From assembly GCA_963972525.1 (NCBI GenBank), contig CAXAUZ010000006.1, forward strand, positions 62,001 to 126,000: a DNA stretch of 64,000 nt. The letters are read 5' to 3'. The stretch comes from Salinilacustrithrix sp003476595 (GTDB lineage Bacteria > Actinomycetota > Acidimicrobiia > Acidimicrobiales > Salinilacustritrichaceae). Numbering within the stretch: position 1 is the first letter of the stretch; each line of letters starts with the position of its first letter. Positions 34,237-41,619 of this stretch are shown in pieces. Made by a program: the position numbers and the translations under genes. Below the pieces are notes generated by a model that was not told the DNA's origin, searched no databases, and saw only the letters and a program-made list of their open reading frames with translations.

Positions 34237-35847
34237 TCACACGGGGCCGTCGAGCTCGAAGCCCCGGTAGCCGGCCTCGGCCGCGTCCCGGCACGACGCC
34301 AGGTAGAGCTGCAGGCCGCCCGGCCAGTTGAGCATCTCCCGGGGCTTGCCCGGGATGTTGGCCCCCATGTACCACGAGTCGGCCCGGGGGAACAGCGTCA
34401 TGTCGGCGATGCCGTGGACCATCGAGCGCCACTCCTCTTCGGCCTCGGCGGTGGCCTCGATGCGGGTGGTGCCGGTGTCGTGGAGGTGGGCGAGCAGCTC
34501 GACCACCCAGTCGCCCTGCACCTCGGCGCAGGTCGGCCCGTTGCAGAACCCCGACGGGCTCTGGGGCCCGTACAGGTACACCAGGTTGGGGAAGCCGTGG
34601 CTGGCCAGACCCAGGTGGGTGCGCACGCCGCCGGCCCAGTGCTCGCGCAGGCTCTCACCGTCGGTGCCGCGCAGGTCGATGCTGACCAGCCCGCCGGTGA
34701 CGGCGTCGAAGCCGGTGGCCAGCACCAGCAGGTCGCAGGGGTGCTCGCCGTCGGTGGTCCGCACGCCGGTCGGGGTGATCGCCTCGACGGGCGTGGCCTG
34801 CAGGTCGACGAGCTCGACGTTGTCCTGGTTGAACGCGTCGTAGTACCACTGCTCGAGCGACGGGCGCTTCACGCCGAAGGGGTGGGGCGGTTCCGCCGGC
34901 GCCAGGATCTCGGCGACGGCGGGGTCGTGCACGCGCTCGTGGACCTTGCTCCGCCAGAAGTCGTAGGCGGGGCGGTTGGCCGCCTCGTCGAGCAGCAGGT
35001 CGGAGTAGCCGCCGGCCCAGAACGCGAACCCGCCCTCCTGCCACAGCCGCTCGTAGGTCTCGAGGCGCTCCGCCTCGGACACATCGAAGGTGTTGCTCCC
35101 CGCTTCGGGGTAGGCGAACCCGCTGTTGGTCTGGGTGCGCCGCTCGAAGATCTCCGGGTAGTCGGCCTTGGCTGCGTCCTGGTCCTCACGGGTGAGCCGG
35201 CGCTGCTGCATGGCCAGTGCCATGATCGGCGTGCGCTGGAACACGGTCACGTGCTCGGCGACCCGTGCCGCCTCCTGGACGACCTGGACGCCGCTGGCGC
35301 CGGTGCCGAGCACGGCGACCCGCCGGCCGGTGAGGTCGACGCCCTCCTGGGGCCAGTGCGCGGTGTGGGACCACTCGCCGGCGAAGTCGTCCAGGCCGGG
35401 GATGTCGGGCACGTAGGCCTTGGCCGCGAAGCCGGTGCACAGCACCACGAACCGGGTGCGCAGCGTGTCGCCGCCATCGGTGTGCAGCTCCCAGCTGCGC
35501 GACGCCTCGTCCCAGGCGCCGGCGGTGATCCGGGTCTGGAACCGGATGTCCTCGCGCAGCCCCCACACGCCGTCGACGTGGTCGAAGTAGCGGCGCAGCG
35601 CCTGCCAGTCGGGGAAGCGCTCGTCCCAGTACCAGTCCTGCCACACGTCGGGGTCGGAGTACTCGTAGAGGGGCACGTGGGAGTCGACCCGGGCGCCGGG
35701 GTAGCAGTTCCAGTGCCAGATGCCGCCGAGTCCGGCGCCCGCCTCGATGAGGGTGACCCGCAGGCCGAGCCGGCGCAGGTGGTGGAGCTGGTACAGGCCG
35801 GCGAAGCCCGCTCCGACGATGACGACGTCGTGCTCGGGGGCGCTCAT
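34237..35847 (-). CDS. Cyclohexanone-monooxygenase-like BVMO
   Basis: A 536-residue flavoprotein with VVGAGFAGL-like VIVGAGFAGL, GGIWHWNCYPGARVDSHVPLYEYS, the BVMO fingerprint FAGEWSHTAHWPQ, the second Rossmann motif VLGTGASGVQ and VFQRTPIMALAM. Length and the GGIWHWNCYPGARVDS block fit the cyclohexanone/phenylacetone monooxygenase group rather than EthA. The C-terminal part has MLNWPGGLQLY, common in that group. The ATG at 35847 overlaps the upstream acyl-CoA dehydrogenase stop as ATGA, so the two are coupled. Confidence 0.92.
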   Translation of the reverse strand: MSAPEHDVVIVGAGFAGLYQLHHLRRLGLRVTLIEAGAGLGGIWHWNCYPGARVDSHVPLYEYSDPDVWQDWYWDERFPDWQALRRYFDHVDGVWGLREDIRFQTRITAGAWDEASRSWELHTDGGDTLRTRFVVLCTGFAAKAYVPDIPGLDDFAGEWSHTAHWPQEGVDLTGRRVAVLGTGASGVQVVQEAARVAEHVTVFQRTPIMALAMQQRRLTREDQDAAKADYPEIFERRTQTNSGFAYPEAGSNTFDVSEAERLETYERLWQEGGFAFWAGGYSDLLLDEAANRPAYDFWRSKVHERVHDPAVAEILAPAEPPHPFGVKRPSLEQWYYDAFNQDNVELVDLQATPVEAITPTGVRTTDGEHPCDLLVLATGFDAVTGGLVSIDLRGTDGESLREHWAGGVRTHLGLASHGFPNLVYLYGPQSPSGFCNGPTCAEVQGDWVVELLAHLHDTGTTRIEATAEAEEEWRSMVHGIADMTLFPRADSWYMGANIPGKPREMLNWPGGLQLYLASCRDAAEAGYRGFELDGPV

Positions 35848-37001
35848 CGCCGCCTCGCCTCGGCCCAGGACAGGCCCTGTTCGACGTCGACGTCGTGGGG
35901 CAGGCCGAGCACGCGCTCGCCGATGATGTTGCGCTGCACCACGCCGGTGCCGCCTCCGACGGTGAGGGCGGGGGCGAAGAGGAACCCGTGGGCCCACAGG
36001 TCAGGTTCGCCACCGAAGGGCCCGACGTCGTCGCGCATGCCGGCCGTGCCGGCCAGGTCCTTGGCCAGCTCCATGATGTGCTGGCCGTGCTCGTCGGCCA
36101 TCACCTTGCGGATCGACGCCTCCGGCCCCGGGGGCTCGCCTTTGATCGCGGCGGTCACCGTGCGCAGGCGGATCAGCCGGAGCAGCTCGGACTCGATGTG
36201 CAGCTGCGCCAAGCGCTGGCGCAGCAGTGGATCGTCGACGGAGCCGTTGGCCCGGACGACGTCGAGGAGGTCCCCGGCGTTGGGGCCGTGACCCCACAGG
36301 GCGCCGCCCGAGGACAGCGAGACCCGCTCGTTGCCGAGGGTGACCTTGGCCAGCGACCAACCCCGGTTCTCCTCGCCCACGAGGTTCTCGGCCGGGATGC
36401 GCACGTCGGTGAGGAAGACCTCGTTGAACGTGTGCCCGCCGGTCATCTCGATGATCGGCCGGATCTCGATGCCGGGCGCGTCCATCGGGCAGATGAAGTA
36501 CGACACGCCCTGGTGCTTGGGCTGGTCGGGGTCGGTGCGGGCGATGAGGATGCCGTAGGCGGAGAACTGGGCCAGCGAGGTCCAGATCTTCTGCCCGTTG
36601 ACCACGTACTCGTCGCCGTCGCGCACCGCTCGGGTGCCGAGGTTGGCCAGGTCGGAGCCGGCCTGGGGCTCGGAGAACAGCTGGCACCAGACCTCCTCGC
36701 CGGCGAGCAGCGGCATGAGGTGGCGGTCCTTCTGCTCCTGTGTGCCGGCGTGGAGGATGGTGGGGCCGGCCCAGCCGATGCCGATCGGGTTCATCGGCCG
36801 GCGCACGCCGGCCCGCTTGAGCTCGTCGTCGATCACCAGCTGCTGGATGGGATCGGCGTCGAGCCCCCAGGGCGCCGGCCAGTGCGGTGCCACGTAGCCG
36901 GCCTCGGCCAGCTCGCGCCCGCTCGGCTGCGGGTGGTCCTGCAACCAGTCCCGCACCGACTTGCGGTCCGGGTGATCCTCGCCCGGCAGGTCGAAGTCCA
37001 T
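35844..37001 (-). CDS. Acyl-CoA dehydrogenase (FadE-type)
   Basis: A 385-residue acyl-CoA dehydrogenase with QLFSEPQAGSDLANLGTRAVRDGDEYVVNGQKIWTS and a C-terminal GGGTGVVQRNIIGERVLGLP. In the last motif VVQ stands where most relatives, including the paralogue at 18470, have (S/D)EIQ. This could mark a subunit that needs a partner, as in the mixed FadE complexes of sterol degradation; that is inference. AGGAG lies seven bases before the ATG at 37001. A TACTGT -10-like box (37037-37042, minus) precedes it. Translation is coupled to the BVMO downstream. Confidence 0.9.
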   Translation of the reverse strand: MDFDLPGEDHPDRKSVRDWLQDHPQPSGRELAEAGYVAPHWPAPWGLDADPIQQLVIDDELKRAGVRRPMNPIGIGWAGPTILHAGTQEQKDRHLMPLLAGEEVWCQLFSEPQAGSDLANLGTRAVRDGDEYVVNGQKIWTSLAQFSAYGILIARTDPDQPKHQGVSYFICPMDAPGIEIRPIIEMTGGHTFNEVFLTDVRIPAENLVGEENRGWSLAKVTLGNERVSLSSGGALWGHGPNAGDLLDVVRANGSVDDPLLRQRLAQLHIESELLRLIRLRTVTAAIKGEPPGPEASIRKVMADEHGQHIMELAKDLAGTAGMRDDVGPFGGEPDLWAHGFLFAPALTVGGGTGVVQRNIIGERVLGLPHDVDVEQGLSWAEARRR

Positions 37002-37096
37002 CTGCTCGCTCCTGTCCCCTTGTTGCTGGCCAGCGACAGTAGCGGTGCGCGACACGCGACGGGAATCGTCTCGCCGCCGGTGCGGGTGCCGGACGG

Positions 37097-38302
37097 TCAG
37101 GGCGAGGACACCGGCCGCAGCCCGCTCCACGGCGCGGGTGCCGGGGCGCCACCGTCGCGCCGCTCGGTCCGGGGCACCGGGAAGGTGAGGTGGCGGAGGC
37201 CGTCGTCGAGGGTGGCCGTGGCGTCGTAGCCGCAGCGCACCACCAGCTGCGGGAATGCGATGTTGTCGGCGAGGCACACGGCGGACAGCGCGCCGACGTC
37301 GCGGACCGCAGCGACGTGCACACACCTGCGCAGGAGCGCGGCGCCGATGCCCCGCCGCTGGTGGGCGTCCTCCACCAGCACGGCAACCTCGCCGGTGCCG
37401 TCACCCGGCAGGTCGAGGTGGGCGACCCCGACCAGCTCGGAGCCGACGGCGGCGACGAGCCCGACCCGCCGGCGCCCGTCGACGTCCATGAGCAGGCGCA
37501 GCAGCGACGGAGGGATGGCCCGCATCCCCGAGAAGTACCGGCGCTGTCTCGTGAGCGGACTGCACCGGGCATGCATCCGCACGTAGGCGAGCTCGTCCTC
37601 GGCCCGCAGCACGCGCAGGTCGACCTCGCCACCGTCGCGCAGCACGACCCGCTCGCCGGTCGGGGCGCCGAGATCGGGGTCGGGGCTCGCCACGGCCGCC
37701 CCGATGCTCATGACGGCCCGGAGCCGGGCCGTCTCGGTGAAGGAGAACCGGGGCGAGCGGCGAACGGCGACGCCGATGTGGGCCCGTCCGCCGAGCGCCA
37801 TCGGTGCGGCCAGCACCCAGGCGCCGTCGGGCCCCGCCGGCAACGACTTCACCGGTTCGCGTCCCAGCACGGCGCGGCCCTCGGCCAGCGCCCTCGCTCC
37901 GACGCCGGCGAGCGGCAGTCCCTCGATCGCCGGCCGGACGTAGGCGAGCTCCACGGGGACGACCTGGGCGATGGCTGCGGCCAGCACCTCGACGCTGGCC
38001 TGCGCTCTCATGACACCTCCGGCCGCCTCGACGGCCTGCGTCACCGGATCCACCAGCTCGTGGGCGTCGGCCCGGCGCAGGTCCACGAGCTCGGCGTCGA
38101 GTGGGGCGAGTCGCTCCTGGATGGCGGCGGCGTCGAGGTACCCGTCGACCGCGATGACCAGATCGTCGGCGACGCGGGATGCACCGGTGGCATGCACGTC
38201 GAGGGAGACGATGTTGGCGCCGACGCCACCGAGGGCCCCGGCGATCGCGGCGAGCTGGCCGGGTGTGTCGTCGGCTTCGATCCTGGCTCTCCACAGTTCC
38301 AT
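37097..38302 (-). CDS. GNAT acetyltransferase with an N-terminal ACT domain
   Basis: 401 residues in three parts. Residues 1-75 form an ACT-like amino-acid-binding domain (ARIEADDTPGQLAAIAGALGGVGANIVSLDVHA). Residues 90-210 look GAF-like. Residues 230-380 are a GNAT domain with VAVLVEDAHQRRGIGAALLRRC, the acetyl-CoA-binding loop. Actinobacterial GNAT enzymes joined to ACT domains are known as amino-acid-controlled protein lysine acetyltransferases, with acyl-CoA synthetases among their targets. Three synthetase genes lie in this window, so the same role is plausible. The ATG at 38302 is set by GAGG and the ACT domain start; an ATG at 38332 would add ten residues. Confidence 0.8.
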   Translation of the reverse strand: MELWRARIEADDTPGQLAAIAGALGGVGANIVSLDVHATGASRVADDLVIAVDGYLDAAAIQERLAPLDAELVDLRRADAHELVDPVTQAVEAAGGVMRAQASVEVLAAAIAQVVPVELAYVRPAIEGLPLAGVGARALAEGRAVLGREPVKSLPAGPDGAWVLAAPMALGGRAHIGVAVRRSPRFSFTETARLRAVMSIGAAVASPDPDLGAPTGERVVLRDGGEVDLRVLRAEDELAYVRMHARCSPLTRQRRYFSGMRAIPPSLLRLLMDVDGRRRVGLVAAVGSELVGVAHLDLPGDGTGEVAVLVEDAHQRRGIGAALLRRCVHVAAVRDVGALSAVCLADNIAFPQLVVRCGYDATATLDDGLRHLTFPVPRTERRDGGAPAPAPWSGLRPVSSP

Positions 38303-38389
38303 GGCGCCAGCCTCGCCGCCGCGCCGTGTCATCGGATCGACGGCCGCGTGAGGTCTGCGTGAACTCCGCGCGGAGCGAGCCGCGGCGCC

Positions 38390-39277
38390 TCAGCTCCGGA
38401 CCGGTACGGAGTGCTCCCAGTCGGCGAGCAGGGCCCGCAGCGCGGCGATGAGCGCCAGGGGCTGGTCGAGGGGCACGTGGTGGTGGGCCTGGGGGATCTC
38501 GACGAAGGGAGCGGTGCGCCCGAGCACCTCGGACATGTGGTCGGTGACGTCGGGGGTGACGATGGCGCTGAACTGGCCGTGCAACACGGCGACGCGGGTC
38601 TTCACCATGGCCAGGTACTCGTGCAGCTCGTGGGCGGCGAACCGTTCGAAGACGGCCCGGTCGAACTTCCACGTCCAGCCGTTCGGGGTCTCGCGCAGGG
38701 AGTGCCGAGCGATGTGATCCACGATGTAGCGGTTCTCGCACGGCTGCGGGGGCACCAGGTGGAAGTGCTCCATGGCCTCCTCGAGGCTGGGGTAGGTCTT
38801 CGGGTTCGAGAAGGCACGGCCGCGGTTGGCCTCCTCGGTCTCGGGATCGGGACGTCGCACCGGCGAATCGATGATGATCGTGCCGGCGATGTCGTCGCCG
38901 TGGATGGCGGCGGCGACCATGGTCACGAAGCCCCCCATGCTGTGACCCACCGTGATGGGCCGATCCATCCCGAGGGCGTCGGCCACGCCCAGGACCTCGG
39001 CCGCCCACTGCTCCATGTCGTAGCGCTCACGGTGGCCGCTGTCTCCGTGGCCGCTGAGGTCGAGCGCGGCGACGTGGTACTGGTGCGTCAGCTGTGGGGC
39101 GATGAAGCTCCACCACCGGGCGTGGGCCGCGCCCCCGTGGACGAGGACGAGGCCGGGCTTGGCCGTGTCACCCCAGGACAGGGCGTGGATGGCGCAGCCG
39201 TCGACCTCGACGTGCGTCGTCAGGGGATCGGTCGCGACGGCACTGGTGAACCAGGCCGGGGGATGGGTGGCGGCCAT
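38390..39277 (-). CDS. Alpha/beta hydrolase
   Basis: A 295-residue hydrolase with the oxyanion region LVLVHGGAAHARWW, the nucleophile elbow VGHSMGG, the acid segment VAVLHGQFSAIV and the histidine in IPQAHHHVPLDQP. It would cleave esters or lactones such as BVMO products. The ATG at 39277 is used; an in-frame ATG at 39289 is possible and neither has a clear Shine-Dalgarno site. It lies 49 bp downstream of another alpha/beta hydrolase on the same strand. The two are distant in sequence and not a recent duplication. Confidence 0.88.
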   Translation of the reverse strand: MAATHPPAWFTSAVATDPLTTHVEVDGCAIHALSWGDTAKPGLVLVHGGAAHARWWSFIAPQLTHQYHVAALDLSGHGDSGHRERYDMEQWAAEVLGVADALGMDRPITVGHSMGGFVTMVAAAIHGDDIAGTIIIDSPVRRPDPETEEANRGRAFSNPKTYPSLEEAMEHFHLVPPQPCENRYIVDHIARHSLRETPNGWTWKFDRAVFERFAAHELHEYLAMVKTRVAVLHGQFSAIVTPDVTDHMSEVLGRTAPFVEIPQAHHHVPLDQPLALIAALRALLADWEHSVPVRS

Positions 39278-39326
39278 GGCCGGCACCATAGGGAACGCCG
39301 CCGCCGGCCGCGAAGCGGGCGCCGGG

Positions 39327-40202
39327 TTACCGGTCCGTGCCGATCGCGTACTGCTCGATGAGCTCCACGCCGCGGGCGGTGTCCTCGTGGAGCACGAAGT
39401 GGCCACCCGGGACGGTGACCAGCTCGGCGCCGGCGCGCGTCGCCTGCTCGGCGAAGACGTCGGGCAGGAACGTGTCCGAGCCGGCGACGATGGTGGTCGG
39501 CGCGGCGAGCCGGGCGAGGTGGTCCCACGCCGCAGCTGCGCCGTCGGGTCCCGTGGACACCTCGAACACCATGGCCTCCACCTCGGGACGGCAGGCCAGG
39601 CGCACGCCGTCGCCGTCATCGACCGTCCCCCAACGGGCGTAGGCCTCGAGCGCTTCGGGTGCGAGCTGCGACAACGGTGGGCGGTCGCGGTAGGCATCGA
39701 CCAGTGCCGCCCGGTCGGGGAACCGGTCCCGCCGGCGCCGGGCACCGGCCGCCATCGGGTTCTCCGCGCCGCCCGGCGCCCACTCGTCGGAGATCGGGAA
39801 CGCCACCGGCTCGGCCAGCAGCAGCCGTGACCACCTTCCCGGGTCCAGCCGGTCGACGAGCACGGCCACCGCTCCGCCCAGGGATCCGCCGACGCCGACG
39901 ACCCCGTGCAGGCCGAGTGCGTCGAGCACCGTCACCACGTCGGTCGCCAGGTGCTCGAACGCGTAGTCGTGGGCATCGGTCGGCGCGCTCGACGCCCCGT
40001 GGCCACGTAGGTCCACGGCGATCGGCCGGGCGACCCGGCGGAGCCGTTCGGCGACCGGCTCGTACAGGCCGGCGCAGAAACCGTTCGGATGCAGCAGCAC
40101 CACCGCCGGTCCCGGCCCGCCCCAGTCCATGACCCGGAGCCGGACTCCCGCTGCGACATCGATGTCGACCAGATCGGGTCCGTCGCGGCGATGGCTCGGC
40201 AT
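39327..40202 (-). CDS. Alpha/beta hydrolase
   Basis: A 291-residue hydrolase with VVLLHPNGFCAGLYEPVA, DLRGHGASSAP, the nucleophile in VGGSLGG, the acid in IVAGSDTFLPD and the histidine in VPGGHFVLHED. HPNGF in place of the usual HG(F/W)G is typical of a group of actinobacterial lipid hydrolases. It is probably cotranscribed with the hydrolase downstream and is divergent from the Liv-type transport operon. Confidence 0.88.
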   Translation of the reverse strand: MPSHRRDGPDLVDIDVAAGVRLRVMDWGGPGPAVVLLHPNGFCAGLYEPVAERLRRVARPIAVDLRGHGASSAPTDAHDYAFEHLATDVVTVLDALGLHGVVGVGGSLGGAVAVLVDRLDPGRWSRLLLAEPVAFPISDEWAPGGAENPMAAGARRRRDRFPDRAALVDAYRDRPPLSQLAPEALEAYARWGTVDDGDGVRLACRPEVEAMVFEVSTGPDGAAAAWDHLARLAAPTTIVAGSDTFLPDVFAEQATRAGAELVTVPGGHFVLHEDTARGVELIEQYAIGTDR

Positions 40203-40306
40203 CGCCCGAGCCTATGGAGGGGCATCGCGGTCGGTGCGCGGCGCGGGGCGTGGAACGTCTACGGTCTCATGCGTCACCGGACGCGGGTCCGGGAACCGAA
40301 GGGGGA

Positions 40307-41602
40307 ATGGTGACGTCGACGAGGCGATGGGTGAGCGTCCTGCTCGCCGCAGCACTGCTGATCGGTGCCTGTGGTGCCGAGGACGAGTCCACGGCAACAG
40401 ACGAAGGCGCCGCGGTCGATGGCGGGGCCGAAGAGCCGGCGCCTCCGGAGGAGGCGCTCCCAGAGGAGGAGGCCGAGATCGAGGACAGCACCGCCGGTGT
40501 CACCGACTCCACCATCAGCATCGGCGTCCACGCCCCCGAGACGATCGGCGGGATCGACATCGGAGACCTCCTCGGGCTCGGGGACATGACCCAGCTCTAC
40601 TGGGACACGGTGAACGAGGCGGGCGGGATCCACGGTCGCACCGTGGAGGTGACCCTGGGCGATGACGGCTACGACGCCAACGCGGCCCAGCAGGCGTGCC
40701 GCGACCTGATCGCCAAGGATCTGTTCTTCGTCTCCGGCACCTCGGGCGCCGACCAGATCATCACGTGCGCCAACCTGGCCACCGAGGTCCAGATGCCGTA
40801 CCTGAGCCTCGGTGTCGCCGAGGCCGGGCTGGTCGACAGGCCCGGCTACCGGGCGATGACGATGACCTACGACGGCATGTCGGAGCTCATGGCCGAGTAC
40901 GTGCTCGGCGAGCTGGCCGAGCCCGAGACCCCCGTCGCCATGGTCCGCTACAACAGCCCGAGCTCGGCGGGCGCCCAGGACGCGTTCACCGCCAAGATGG
41001 ACGAGCTGGGCGGCAACGTGGTGGCCGCCGATGCGGTGGACAAGCAGGGCAACGCCAACGAGCTCACCGCCGAGTGCGTGAAGCTGGCCAACCTCGGCGT
41101 CGAGGTCGTCTTCATGATCCTCGTGCCCACCGTGTCGACCCAGCTCGCCCGCCTGTGCGCCGAGCAGGGCTTCACCCCCCAGTACGTGACCGTCTCCAAC
41201 ACCCTGTCCTGCGCCTCGGAGCCGCCGATCGGCGTCCCCGAGCTGAACGGCTGCCAGTCGTTCTCGGCCGTGCGGGTCGACGTCACCGACAGCCCCTTGG
41301 CCAAGGAGGCCATGGACGCGTGGGCTGCCGCCTTCCCCGACCGTGAGCCGCCGGATGACCTGGTGACGTTCTGGGGCCTGTTCGACATCTACCGCGAGGC
41401 CCTCGAACAGATGGGTCCGGAGCCGAGCCGGGTGAAGTTCCTCGAGACGTTGGACTCCATGCAGTACGACAACGGCTTGGCCAACCCGATCGACTTCGCC
41501 GGGGACAAGATCGGGGCCGACAGCACCATCGTGATCGAAGCAACGGGGGAAGCTCCCTGGGAGCGCGAGCTCGTCGCGGAGTGGACCTCCAGCTTCGGCT
41601 GA
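40307..41602 (+). CDS. Branched-chain amino-acid-type ABC transporter substrate-binding lipoprotein
   Basis: A 431-residue periplasmic-binding-protein-type lipoprotein. The signal ends in the lipobox LIGAC with Cys22, so it is anchored outside the membrane. A long acidic Glu/Pro-rich linker (about 25-60) precedes the Peripla_BP_6 fold (STISIGVHAPETIGGIDIGD...). The ligand of such proteins in catabolic loci is often an aromatic acid or short acyl compound rather than an amino acid. GGGGG lies just before the ATG at 40307; a GTG at 40310 is equally possible. It begins the liv-like operon. Confidence 0.9.
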   Translation: MVTSTRRWVSVLLAAALLIGACGAEDESTATDEGAAVDGGAEEPAPPEEALPEEEAEIEDSTAGVTDSTISIGVHAPETIGGIDIGDLLGLGDMTQLYWDTVNEAGGIHGRTVEVTLGDDGYDANAAQQACRDLIAKDLFFVSGTSGADQIITCANLATEVQMPYLSLGVAEAGLVDRPGYRAMTMTYDGMSELMAEYVLGELAEPETPVAMVRYNSPSSAGAQDAFTAKMDELGGNVVAADAVDKQGNANELTAECVKLANLGVEVVFMILVPTVSTQLARLCAEQGFTPQYVTVSNTLSCASEPPIGVPELNGCQSFSAVRVDVTDSPLAKEAMDAWAAAFPDREPPDDLVTFWGLFDIYREALEQMGPEPSRVKFLETLDSMQYDNGLANPIDFAGDKIGADSTIVIEATGEAPWERELVAEWTSSFG

Positions 41603-41619
41603 GCAGCTGATCGGCGGGC

